A stretch of 10,422 nt of DNA from Chitinophagales bacterium (GCA_013297585.1 JAAFHG010000098.1:1-10422); one strand, 5' to 3'. Counted from the first letter of the stretch, positions 1 through 7,280 are shown. Made by a program: numbers and translations. Notes: generated by a model not told the origin, from the letters alone.

Positions 1-1491
1 ATTGGTTTGTGTTGATGTAATATTATTTAAATAATTTTCCAAGTTAGTGTAGCCGTTACTTGCAAATACACCTCTATCAGCTGCGCTATTGGGGTTTAAA
101 TTATTAGCTGTTTCCCAATCATCTGGCATACCATCGTGGTCGGTATCGGCTGGTGGTGTAGTAGTAGCTAGGTAAGGCCATGCATTAACCGTTTGTGTAT
201 AAGGTGTTGCATGTGCATAACCACCTTGTACATTAATAATTGAACCTGTTCTGTTTTTTACATTATTAATAATGCGTTCGTCTAGCGTGTCTCTTGTAGG
301 TAGTACACAGCCTGCATTTTTCAACACAGTGTCGTAGGCTGCCATTGCATCATCGGTACTTGCAGGTAAATAGCCTATTAAAAATGGGGCAGTTACTTTT
401 GATTTTACAGAATCAGCCGCTTTACCAGTGTTTATATATGCCCCCGTCCAGTTGTTTGCAGTATTAGTACTAGAACCATCTACATAATTGCCCGATAGAA
501 AATACTTAGCGTAGCCATTTGTAGCATTACTATCTACCCCTACTATTCTATATCGTACACCTGAGCTGGTGTTAGGGCCATATTTATAGTAATTATTTAC
601 AATATTATAGTTGCCACCTTCGCCACCATAAATATTATTAATACCCCAGTTATACAATACATTATTTCTAAAATCGGCAGTTTCTATAGCACCTAAAGCA
701 TAAGTACTATTGCCTGCAAAACGTGGTGTACGGTTGCGGCAATGAGCAATTAAATTATGATGAAAAGAGGCATGCAAGCCGCCCCAAATACCGCCGTAGC
801 CATGCTGCTCAAAGTCTGTATCACCAGTTTCAAAATGGTATGAATAATTCAGTGGTTCTGAAATTAAATTCCATTGTAGTGTTACACTATCACCACGGTA
901 TACAGTTAAGGCCTCATCATTACTCCAGCTTACGCTGCAATGGTCTATTATCAAATTTTTATTGCCTAAATTACCAAGTGCATCATCGCCACCGCTACCA
1001 TCTAAAGGCATACAAGTACTAGTAAATGGCGCCACTGGTATGCCACAGCTAGCAGGAGAAGTTTTTAATTGGTTTTTATCGCCTAGCCTACAGCGTATGT
1101 AACGTACAATTACATTATCGCCACTAATAACCACAGGATAGTCTGCAATACAAATACCATCTCCAGGTGCCGTTTGCCCAGCAATAGTTGTATTGGCAGG
1201 TATATTTAGTTTTGAATTGAGGTGTATAGTGCCAGATACTTTAAACACAATAGTTCTATAAGGATAGGTACTTGCCGATTGGCTACATGCATAACGCAAA
1301 CTACCAGCCGTGTTTACATCTGTTAGGTTGGTAACTTCAAAAACAGTAGTTAAGGTAGTTGCGCTGCCCCTACCACCACTTGTATATTTTCCAGCACCTT
1401 CAGCCCCTGGAAAGGCTATTTGCTGCGCACTTAATTGTGCAGTTACAATAGATAAAAAAGCAAAACAAAAACGAAGTAAAATGTGGCGCAT
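1..1491 (-). CDS. Secreted PL1-family pectate lyase-like protein, 3' end beyond the window
   Basis: The frame is open from an ATG at 1491 to base 1, giving 497 codons without a stop, so the C-terminus lies outside the window. Residues 1-22 look like a Sec signal peptide (MRHILLRF, hydrophobic core, likely cut after LSA). The mature part starts with AFPGAEGAGK (26-35), typical of Bacteroidota PL1 proteins. Beta-helix motifs follow: GSLRYA (63-68), IIDHCSVSWS (181-190), HHNLIAH (244-250) and RNRTPRF (252-258), the last resembling the PL1 segment that holds the catalytic arginine. DERIINNVKNRTG (404-416) is a usual closing motif of the domain. DTDHDGMPDDWE (449-460) is a thrombospondin type 3-like calcium motif, followed by GYTNLENYLN (480-489). 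The family cleaves pectate or related uronic polymers by beta-elimination outside the cytoplasm; the exact substrate is not shown. Eight cysteines in the mature part could form disulfides. A type IX secretion tail may follow but is unseen. Confidence 0.88.
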   Translation of the reverse strand, partial: MRHILLRFCFAFLSIVTAQLSAQQIAFPGAEGAGKYTSGGRGSATTLTTVFEVTNLTDVNTAGSLRYACSQSASTYPYRTIVFKVSGTIHLNSKLNIPANTTIAGQTAPGDGICIADYPVVISGDNVIVRYIRCRLGDKNQLKTSPASCGIPVAPFTSTCMPLDGSGGDDALGNLGNKNLIIDHCSVSWSNDEALTVYRGDSVTLQWNLISEPLNYSYHFETGDTDFEQHGYGGIWGGLHASFHHNLIAHCRNRTPRFAGNSTYALGAIETADFRNNVLYNWGINNIYGGEGGNYNIVNNYYKYGPNTSSGVRYRIVGVDSNATNGYAKYFLSGNYVDGSSTNTANNWTGAYINTGKAADSVKSKVTAPFLIGYLPASTDDAMAAYDTVLKNAGCVLPTRDTLDERIINNVKNRTGSIINVQGGYAHATPYTQTVNAWPYLATTTPPADTDHDGMPDDWETANNLNPNSAADRGVFASNGYTNLENYLNNITSTQTN

Positions 1492-1901
1492 AATCGTTTA
1501 GAAAAAAATGGTGAAACACTTTTAAAACATTGCAATTCAGTACTTGAAATATTAAAAAACCAATTGCAAGGGCGAACTTACTGTACAAGTAATAATTGTT
1601 ATTAAATCAGCGCCTATTTTACTGGCAACGATTGCGTAAGCCATTTCAATTCTCATGGGTTTATTTTTTGAGAAGCTATTAAAATAGTAAGCGCCTACTT
1701 AAAAAATGATTTATGAAATTAGCGTAGCAAGTAGAAATTAGCCACGAATAATACAAAATAGTACGAATTATACTTGCAGATTAGTGCTATTTGTGTCAGT
1801 TGGTATAATGATAATTTTAAACAGGCTCTAAGTAGAGTAGCAAAATTTTTAAGAAGCATTAACGCGTTATAGTTAAATGTCCAACAACAAAATTTACGTA
1901 T
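1492..1901. other. 410-base intergenic gap without a convincing gene
   Basis: This stretch separates the stop of the mocA-like gene (1902) from the start of the pectate lyase-like gene (1491), both on the minus strand, so it should hold the promoter of the latter. I found no clear Bacteroidota -33/-7 promoter (TTTG / TAnnTTTG). Visible items are a 15-base near-palindrome with TTACT/AGTAA arms at 1578-1592, a direct repeat AGCGCCTA at 1609-1616 and 1690-1697, and a 34-codon minus-strand ORF at 1552-1656 that I do not call a gene. The short dyad CTCT-AAGT-AGAG near 1827-1838 is too weak to call a terminator for the mocA-like gene. Confidence 0.6.
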
Positions 1902-2504
1902 TTAAATAGGGGTAATAAGCGTTTCGTAATCCTCTTTTGTATCAATATCAATTTCTCCATTTGCAAAAGAAAAGCTAGCTACATCATCCATGTGTTGATG
2001 GATTATTTTTTTAGCGCCCTGCTCGCCTGAGAGGCTTAATAATAAATTAAAGTATGGCTTGGTAAACATTGCAGGCACACCTAAGGTTTTAGCATATTGT
2101 GCAGCTACAATGCCTTTGTTTGTTTGGCGCTGTATTTCTTCCATTGTTTTAAAAACAGTATTATCAATATGTGGTTGATCGCATACGGTAATGATGCATC
2201 GCTTCATGTCTTCATGTAGGTCTAGTAAAAAATGTAACCCACACTTGATAGAGGATGCAATACCAGTAGACCAGTTTTCGTTAAAGCAGATAGACACTTT
2301 TGTAGTATCTGTGCTACTTGTAATTGTATTGTGATGCGCACCCAAAACAACAACAGTAACATTGTTACTTGCGTAGCTAACACAAGCATTAATAGTGTTT
2401 TGTAAGAAACTATTTTCTTGATACAATAACAATTGCTTTGGACTACCCATTCTACTAGAGGTACCTGCTGCCAAAATAATCATGCCTGTTTTGTTACTGT
2501 ACAT
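1902..2504 (-). CDS. mocA: MocA-like molybdenum cofactor nucleotidyltransferase
   Basis: This 200-residue protein is a MobA/MocA-type nucleotidyltransferase, close to the roughly 190-residue length of E. coli MocA. The nucleotide-binding signature LAAGTSSRMGSPKQLL spans residues 11-26; LAAG with SSRMG is the MocA style, as opposed to the LAGG of the GTP-using MobA. Also visible are NENWSTGIASSIKCGL (75-90), VCDQPHI (107-113, with a probable metal-binding Asp109), GVPAMF (142-147), GEQGAKK (160-166) and DIDTKEDYE (186-194). The expected reaction joins CTP and Mo-molybdopterin to give the MCD cofactor used by xanthine oxidase-family hydroxylases, in the cytoplasm. It starts 14 bases after the stop of the xdhC-like gene and is surely co-transcribed. 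Both genes diverge from a molybdenum hydroxylase that would need this cofactor, which supports MocA. CTP specificity is inferred, not shown. Met8 is a possible alternative start. Confidence 0.85.
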   Translation of the reverse strand: MYSNKTGMIILAAGTSSRMGSPKQLLLYQENSFLQNTINACVSYASNNVTVVVLGAHHNTITSSTDTTKVSICFNENWSTGIASSIKCGLHFLLDLHEDMKRCIITVCDQPHIDNTVFKTMEEIQRQTNKGIVAAQYAKTLGVPAMFTKPYFNLLLSLSGEQGAKKIIHQHMDDVASFSFANGEIDIDTKEDYETLITPI

Positions 2505-2518
2505 TTATTATCAAGTAG

Positions 2519-3649
2519 TTATAAATAAATAATAGGATCATGAATTTTTTTATTGGTACTTCTAAGTATTCCACCATTTCTATTACTCGATACGGCTTTA
2601 ATTTCTGCTATAATAGACAGTGCAATTTCTTCGGCCGTTTCGCCCCCAATATCTAAACCTACTGGCGAGAATATTCTAGCCATTTTATTAGCCGTTATTT
2701 CAATGCCTTCAACAAGTAAATCAGAAATCATACGATTGAATTTAGCTTTAGGGCCAAGCATACCTATGTAGGCAACAGGTTGGTTTAATAAAAGCTTTAA
2801 CAAAGCTAAATCGTAGTTATAATTATGGGTCATCAATACAAAATAGCTAGCCTCATCAATTTTTATTGTTTTAATTAGCTCTTGTGGATTGGCCACTAGC
2901 ACCTCATGTGCTTTTGAAAATCTATGGGCTTGCGCATGACTACTTCTGCCATCTACAACTGTAATTTGCCAGCCTACAATATCGGCTGCTGCAACTACCG
3001 GTATTGCATCGTTTCCTGCACCAACTATTACTAACGAAAGCTGCACAGGTAAATATTGCAGTATTACATACTCATTCGGCAACTCATTTTTAAGCTCAGT
3101 AATAATTGTTTTTTTTTCTTTAACAGCTATATCAACAAAAGGCATAAGCTTATGTTTATATGTATTGTTTGTATTTGCACCGTGAAAAATACTTTCTCTT
3201 ACAATGGCTATAGTACCACGTTGATGTTGCGCTTTATTTAACGAGAAAACTGTAATTACCAAAGTTTCTTTACGGTTTTGAATTATTTTTTCTAGTAATG
3301 TAATTGGGTTGTGCGCTTGTTCTGGATCAATAAATTCAAACAAAATATGTACTACACCGTTGCAACCGAGTTGTAATCCAAATTCTTCATCGTCTGGCTG
3401 ATTCGTATCGTAGGTAATTAATTTATTTTGCTGCTGCTGTATTGTAAGCAATGCTTTGCGTAAGGCATCGCCTTCTAAACAACCGCCGCTTATTGCACCA
3501 GTAATGTTGCCCTTTTCTGTTACAAGCATACGTGCACCAGGCTGCCTGTAAGATGAACCATCTACCTTAACTACTGTAGCAAGTGCAGTTTTAAGCCCTA
3601 AACTTTGTGCAGTTTTGTATGCCTTTATAATTTCATTTATTTCTTTCAT
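2519..3649 (-). CDS. XdhC/CoxI-family molybdenum hydroxylase maturation factor
   Basis: This 376-residue cytoplasmic protein matches the XdhC/CoxI family, whose studied members bind the molybdenum cofactor, promote its sulfuration and deliver it to xanthine dehydrogenase-type enzymes. The N-terminal domain shows GSSYRQPGARM (31-41), GAISGGCLEGD (51-61) and GCNGVV (95-100). The C-terminal Rossmann domain shows VIVGAGNDAIPV (208-219), MTHNYNYD (273-280), YIGMLGP (294-300) and PVGLDIGGETAEEIALS (329-345). I chose the ATG at 3649 because family members usually begin about 20-25 residues before the ALATVV strand, and this gives such an N-terminus. A TTG at 3670 would add seven residues and would lie inside a hairpin. 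The mocA-like gene follows after 14 bases, and the hydroxylase subunit genes diverge on the other side, so the client enzyme is probably the neighbouring one. A plain xdhC symbol is avoided because the target is not a proven xanthine dehydrogenase. Confidence 0.9.
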   Translation of the reverse strand: MKEINEIIKAYKTAQSLGLKTALATVVKVDGSSYRQPGARMLVTEKGNITGAISGGCLEGDALRKALLTIQQQQNKLITYDTNQPDDEEFGLQLGCNGVVHILFEFIDPEQAHNPITLLEKIIQNRKETLVITVFSLNKAQHQRGTIAIVRESIFHGANTNNTYKHKLMPFVDIAVKEKKTIITELKNELPNEYVILQYLPVQLSLVIVGAGNDAIPVVAAADIVGWQITVVDGRSSHAQAHRFSKAHEVLVANPQELIKTIKIDEASYFVLMTHNYNYDLALLKLLLNQPVAYIGMLGPKAKFNRMISDLLVEGIEITANKMARIFSPVGLDIGGETAEEIALSIIAEIKAVSSNRNGGILRSTNKKIHDPIIYL

Positions 3650-3651
3650 TG

Positions 3652-3668
3652 GTTCTTTTTTAAAGAAC
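3652..3668 (-). promoter_or_regulatory. Hairpin abutting the xdhC-like start codon
   Basis: Perfect 7-base arms (GTTCTTT and AAAGAAC) flank a 3-base centre. In the minus-strand mRNA the 3' arm AAAGAAC ends two bases before the ATG at 3649, so the only purine-rich stretch able to act as a ribosome-binding site is inside the stem. The geometry is seen directly; an effect on translation is inference. Only two of the seven pairs are G-C, so the stem would be weak. Confidence 0.4.
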
Positions 3669-3683
3669 AAAAACTTTTTCTAC

Positions 3684-3715
3684 CTTTAAGTATTCTATTA
3701 ATACTTTACTTAAAG
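3684..3715. promoter_or_regulatory. Nested dyad symmetry, candidate operator in the divergent promoter region
   Basis: CTTTAAGTA (3684-3692) and TACTTAAAG (3707-3715) are perfect 9-base inverted repeats with a 14-base spacer. Inside them AAGTATT (3688-3694) and AATACTT (3700-3706) form a second perfect 7-base dyad around CTATT. The result is repeated AAGTA half-sites in alternating orientation. It lies between the divergent maturation and hydroxylase operons, where a shared regulator could act. No regulator gene is present in the window and the binding protein is unknown. Confidence 0.35.
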
Positions 3716-3826
3716 TTATAATGCCCTATTTTCCGAAGTTAAGAATTGGGCGCATTTATAGATAGGGTTATTTTTAAAATCTATGATTTAGGTAATTAAA
3801 CCCGTAATTTATATAAGTTTAAAGAC

Positions 3827-3857
3827 TTGCCATTGTTTAATATTATGTATATATTGT
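3827..3857 (+). promoter_or_regulatory. Weak candidate Bacteroidota-type promoter for the hydroxylase operon
   Basis: CTTG ending at 3829 resembles the -33 element TTTG, and TATATTGT at 3850-3857 partly resembles the -7 element TAnnTTTG (TA and TT match, the last two bases are swapped). The 20-base spacing is what this promoter class uses. The start codon lies 30 bases downstream at 3888. AT-rich DNA yields such matches by chance, so this is only a candidate. Confidence 0.22.
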
Positions 3858-3887
3858 AATCGATTTTCTCAATTTAATGCTTAACAT

Positions 3888-4355
3888 ATGCCTACAATTA
3901 CATTAAACGTTAACCAAAAAAACTACACTATTGATGTTGATTTTGAAACACCATTACTTTGGGTGCTTAGAGATCATTTAAACTTAGTTGGTACCAAATA
4001 TGGATGTGGTATAGCTTCTTGTGGTGCTTGCACAGTGCATTTAAATGGCCAAGCTATAAGAGCCTGTATTACAAAAGTGAAAACAGCTATAGGCAAAAAA
4101 ATAGTAACAATAGAAGGGCTTTCAGCGAAAGGTGATCATCCTGTACAACAAGCTTGGATAGAGTTGGATGTAGCACAATGTGGCTATTGTCAGGCTGGGC
4201 AAATTATGTCGGCAGTGGTATTACTAAACGATAATAAAAAGCCTACTGATGAAGACATTGATAATGCGATGTCAGGTAATATTTGCAGATGTGGTACTTA
4301 TGTAAGAATTCGGAAAGCCATTCATTTAGCCGCAGAAAAAATAAATACGAAGTAA
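3888..4355 (+). CDS. iorA: [2Fe-2S] subunit of an isoquinoline 1-oxidoreductase-type molybdenum hydroxylase
   Basis: This 155-residue protein has the two-domain build of the small subunit of xanthine oxidase-family enzymes and their usual length of about 150-160 residues. The N-terminal plant-ferredoxin-like domain binds one [2Fe-2S] cluster through Cys40, Cys45, Cys48 and Cys60 (YGCGIASCGACTVHLNG at 38-54). The C-terminal helical domain binds the second cluster, nearest the molybdenum, through Cys98, Cys101, Cys133 and Cys135 (QCGYCQAGQ and ICRCGTY). It passes electrons from the molybdenum centre to the outside acceptor. It has no signal peptide; the stop is one base before the ATG of the large subunit, so the two are translated together and the folded pair is probably exported through the partner's Tat signal. 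There is no FAD subunit gene nearby, which fits the Ior-type two-subunit form. The name reflects family likeness; the true substrate is unknown. Confidence 0.9.
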   Translation: MPTITLNVNQKNYTIDVDFETPLLWVLRDHLNLVGTKYGCGIASCGACTVHLNGQAIRACITKVKTAIGKKIVTIEGLSAKGDHPVQQAWIELDVAQCGYCQAGQIMSAVVLLNDNKKPTDEDIDNAMSGNICRCGTYVRIRKAIHLAAEKINTK

Positions 4356-4356
4356 T

Positions 4357-6462
4357 ATGAAAAAAACAACTTTATCACGTCGTCATTTTCTTCAAGTTTC
4401 ATCCTTAACAACTGGAGGAATGTTGCTTGGCTTATCGTTATTTAACAACGATGTAAAAGCCGATACACCAGAAGCCACTGCTGCTGCACTAAACATGTAC
4501 ATTAAAATAGGATCGGATAATAGTATCGTATTATTAGCCCCTAACCCAGAAATTGGCCAAGGTGTAAAAACAACATTACCAGTTATTGTTGCAGAAGAAT
4601 TATGTGTTGATTGGCAAAAAGTTATTGTTGAATTTTCTCCCGTAGAAAATAGGTATGGCAGGCAAACAGCTGGCGGTAGCGGATCTGTAAGAGGCCGTTT
4701 TACAGAATTACGAACCGCAGGTGCGGCTGCTAAAGAAATGCTAATAGCAGCGGCAGCACAAACTTGGAACGTTTCTGCAGCTGAATGTACTGCAGAAAAT
4801 GGTGAGGTACTACATAAGGCAAGCGGCAAAAAACTAACATATGGCAACCTTGCCGCCAAAGCAGCCACTATGGAAGTACCTACTAAACCTATTTTAAAAA
4901 ATACTAAAAACTTTACATATATAGGCAAGCGTATTAAAGATGTTGATGCGCTAAAAATTGCAACAGGGCAACCTTTATTTGGTATTGATACTCGCAGAAA
5001 AGGGATGCTTTTTGCCATGATAGCGAGGTCGCCGGCTTACGGCAAAACCTTAGTATCAGTAAATGATGAAGCCACTTTAAAAATAGAGGGTGTAAAACAA
5101 GTGGTAAAACTTAAAAATTCAGTTGCGGTTTTAGCAACTTCTACTTGGGCTGCCAAAAAAGGGCGTGATGCTTTAGTAATAGAATGGAAAGCAAATGAGA
5201 AACTAGAAAACTCGGCCGAACATTTTGCCGCCTTTAGAGAACTACTAAATAAAACCGATGTTAAACCAAACAGAAACGATGGTGATATAGAAGCTGCCAA
5301 AAAAATGGCTACTCAAATACTTGATGTTACTTACGAAATACCGACACTTTCTCATGGACAGATGGAGCCACTTAACTTTTTTGCAAATGTGCAAGATGGT
5401 AAGGTTGACCTATTTGGACCAACGCAAGTACCTGCACAATTAAAATCTAATGTAGCCAAAGAATTAGGTATTCCAGAACAAAATATTACGGTGGGCTCTC
5501 CAAGGCAAGGTGGCGGTTTTGGGCGTAAATTGATGGCAGATAATGGGTTAGAAGCTGCTCTAGTTTCTGCCGCTGCCAAATGCCCTGTACAGGTTCAGTG
5601 GACAAGAGAAGATGATATGCAAAACGATTTTTATAGACCAGCAGAAATGTATCGTTTTATTGCGGCGCTTTCTGCGGATAAGTTACTAGCATGGCATCAA
5701 TCTGGTGTAGGAATTGGTAGAGGAATAAGAGGCGATAGTTATGTGGCTGGTATTATTGAAAATTATCGTTCCGATGGTCACGGCTTAACAAGTAATACAC
5801 CCACCGGATGGTGGCGAGCCCCCGGTGCAAATACACTGGCATTTGTAGCCGAAAGCTTTATGGATGAGGTGTGTATTGCATTAAAAAAAGACCCAATAGC
5901 CTACAGGCTAGAATTATTTGATAAAGCTAAGCAAAGTGCTACAGCTAGGTTGGGTTATGATGTAGATAAATACAAAAGTGTTATAAATCTTGTTGCTAAA
6001 ATAAGTAATTGGGGTACAAAAAAAGAAGGTGTTTACAGAGGTATGGCTACTTGGTTTTCATTTGGCTCGTATGCTGCACAAGTAATTGATATAGCATTAG
6101 TAAATGGTAAGCCTAAAATTTTAAAAGTGTATTGTGCTGTAAACTGTGGCAGAGTTGTAAACCTAAGTGGTGCAGAAAATCAAGTGCAAGGTGCCATTGT
6201 AGATGGTATTTGCCATGCTATGTATCCAAAAGTAACATTTGTAAATGGTGCTGTGGTTGAAACAAATTTCTACACTTATCCACTATTACGTATTAATGAC
6301 GCACCGTTAGATATTGAGGTGAAATTTGTTGAATCTGAAGAAGCACCAACTGGCTTAGGTGAACCTGGTTTACCACCAATAGCCCCTGCATTAGCTAGTG
6401 CCATTTATGCAGCAACAGGAAAACGTATTCGTAAAATGCCTTTTATAGAACAATTAAGATAG
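4357..6462 (+). CDS. iorB: Tat-exported molybdopterin-binding subunit, isoquinoline 1-oxidoreductase beta type
   Basis: This 701-residue catalytic subunit belongs to the xanthine oxidase family, IorB branch. The N-terminus carries a twin-arginine signal, SRRHFLQ at 7-13, then a hydrophobic stretch (GGMLLGLSLF, 20-29) with a possible cleavage site after VKA (33-35), so the enzyme works in the periplasm. Cofactor and active-site motifs include EIGQGVKTTLP (65-75), HGQMEPLN (333-340), GGGFGRK (385-391), GWWRAPGAN (484-492) and GLGEPGLPPIAPA (666-678). Glu669 in the last motif is the expected catalytic base. Such enzymes hydroxylate N-heterocycles or oxidise aldehydes using water as the oxygen source. 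The length is within the usual 700-770 range. The gene sits one base after the [2Fe-2S] subunit gene and 59 bases before a cytochrome c gene, the likely electron acceptor. The MocA-like and XdhC-like genes on the other strand would supply MCD cofactor. No residue seen identifies the substrate. Confidence 0.9.
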   Translation: MKKTTLSRRHFLQVSSLTTGGMLLGLSLFNNDVKADTPEATAAALNMYIKIGSDNSIVLLAPNPEIGQGVKTTLPVIVAEELCVDWQKVIVEFSPVENRYGRQTAGGSGSVRGRFTELRTAGAAAKEMLIAAAAQTWNVSAAECTAENGEVLHKASGKKLTYGNLAAKAATMEVPTKPILKNTKNFTYIGKRIKDVDALKIATGQPLFGIDTRRKGMLFAMIARSPAYGKTLVSVNDEATLKIEGVKQVVKLKNSVAVLATSTWAAKKGRDALVIEWKANEKLENSAEHFAAFRELLNKTDVKPNRNDGDIEAAKKMATQILDVTYEIPTLSHGQMEPLNFFANVQDGKVDLFGPTQVPAQLKSNVAKELGIPEQNITVGSPRQGGGFGRKLMADNGLEAALVSAAAKCPVQVQWTREDDMQNDFYRPAEMYRFIAALSADKLLAWHQSGVGIGRGIRGDSYVAGIIENYRSDGHGLTSNTPTGWWRAPGANTLAFVAESFMDEVCIALKKDPIAYRLELFDKAKQSATARLGYDVDKYKSVINLVAKISNWGTKKEGVYRGMATWFSFGSYAAQVIDIALVNGKPKILKVYCAVNCGRVVNLSGAENQVQGAIVDGICHAMYPKVTFVNGAVVETNFYTYPLLRINDAPLDIEVKFVESEEAPTGLGEPGLPPIAPALASAIYAATGKRIRKMPFIEQLR

Positions 6463-6521
6463 ATACTTGAATATATAGACTACTAACAATAGTATCATTT
6501 ATTAACTAAAAACAAAATATT

Positions 6522-7166
6522 GTGAAAGAAACAGTTAGCGCCAAACAATTTGATAAACTACCAAAACGCTCCTTTACAGTTATAGCTATCATTTTGTTAA
6601 TTACAACCTTGGCATCAGCTACATTAAATGTTGAAATCAATAATATAAAAGAAAATAATAATATATCAATTGCTAAGGATAGCACTACTTCTGTAAAAGC
6701 CTTTATGAGTATTTATCAAGTGTTAATGAGCCCAAGATGCATAAACTGTCATCCAGCAGGCAATTCGCCGTTGCAAGGTGATGATAATCATACACATGCC
6801 ATGAATCCAATTAGAGGTGCCGACGGGAAAGGCTTGTATGCTATGAAATGTAGTAATTGCCATCAAGAAGAAAACTCAAGTGGCGTGCACACACCGCCTG
6901 GAAGTCCAAACTGGCATTTACCACCATCAAATATGAAAATGATTTTTGAGGGTAAAACCGCACATGAACTAGCCAAACAAATTAGTAACCCATTGTTTAA
7001 TGGAAACAAAGACATGAAGGCCTTACTAGCACATGCAGATGACGCTTTAGTAAAGTGGGCTTGGCAACCTGGTGAGGGTAGAACCTTGCCACCTGTAACC
7101 TATATTGAATTTAAAAAAGCATGGACTACTTGGTTGCAAACAGGGGCGTACGCACCCAAAAAGTAA
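6522..7166 (+). CDS. Small exported c-type cytochrome with two CXXCH motifs, hydroxylase-linked
   Basis: This 214-residue protein has a charged N-terminus and a hydrophobic segment (about 17-34, TVIAIILLITTLASA) that is a Sec signal peptide or an uncleaved anchor. A cut after ASA (31-33) is possible. Two haem c attachment motifs follow, CINCH (73-77) and CSNCH (110-114), so two covalent haems are expected. Candidate axial methionines include Met94, Met138, Met140 and Met165; which ones act cannot be told. The start is GTG at 6522: a stop lies just upstream in frame, and the next ATG (residue 62) would remove the export signal that cytochrome c maturation requires. It lies 59 bases after the molybdopterin subunit gene on the same strand, so it probably takes electrons from the [2Fe-2S] subunit and passes them to the respiratory chain. 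Similar proteins in Bacteroidota are, as I recall, annotated only as an isoquinoline 1-oxidoreductase subunit. The haem motifs are seen; the partnership is inferred. Confidence 0.82.
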   Translation: MKETVSAKQFDKLPKRSFTVIAIILLITTLASATLNVEINNIKENNNISIAKDSTTSVKAFMSIYQVLMSPRCINCHPAGNSPLQGDDNHTHAMNPIRGADGKGLYAMKCSNCHQEENSSGVHTPPGSPNWHLPPSNMKMIFEGKTAHELAKQISNPLFNGNKDMKALLAHADDALVKWAWQPGEGRTLPPVTYIEFKKAWTTWLQTGAYAPKK

Positions 7167-7222
7167 GCAACATTGCAACTCCATTTTATAAAAAAACTGC
7201 TTCTAATGCAATTAATATAAAT

Positions 7223-7252
7223 AAAAAGCATAGCCTAAGAATAAGCTACGCT
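7223..7252 (-). terminator. Intrinsic terminator of the pflBA unit
   Basis: Read on the minus strand, AGCGTAGC (7252-7245) pairs with GCTATGCT (7234-7227) as an 8-base stem with one G-T wobble and a 10-base loop, followed directly by TTTTTATTTATA. It lies 28 bases past the pflA stop. On the plus strand the same dyad has an A-C mismatch and no T-run after it, so it should not stop the convergent cytochrome transcript well. Confidence 0.6.
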
Positions 7253-7280
7253 AGTGAGCAAAACCAAAACAAACGATATA

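Noticed and set aside
723..1022. 99-codon plus-strand ORF
   Set aside because: It is antisense to the pectate lyase-like gene and is rich in His and Tyr with no recognisable motif.
1400..1588. 62-codon minus-strand ORF overlapping the start of the pectate lyase-like gene
   Set aside because: It is in another frame from the gene with the clear signal peptide and PL1 motifs, and its own translation is low-complexity and unlike any known domain.
1802..1832. AATTTTAAACAGGCTC-like sequence resembling an insertion-sequence terminal repeat
   Set aside because: There is no second copy as an inverted repeat in the window, no transposase fragment and no target duplication, so likeness to an IS end cannot be supported.
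3650..3670. Upstream TTG start for the xdhC-like gene adding seven residues
   Set aside because: The ATG at 3649 matches the family's usual N-terminus, and the TTG lies in the arm of a hairpin.
4392..5018. 208-codon minus-strand ORF inside the molybdopterin subunit gene
   Set aside because: It is antisense to a gene with strong family motifs; its Ala/Ser/Pro-rich translation is what the opposite strand of that gene would give.
6462..6496. 6-base dyad GATACT/AGTATC between the molybdopterin subunit and cytochrome genes
   Set aside because: The 23-base loop and lack of a T-run make it a poor terminator; it is probably chance in AT-rich DNA.
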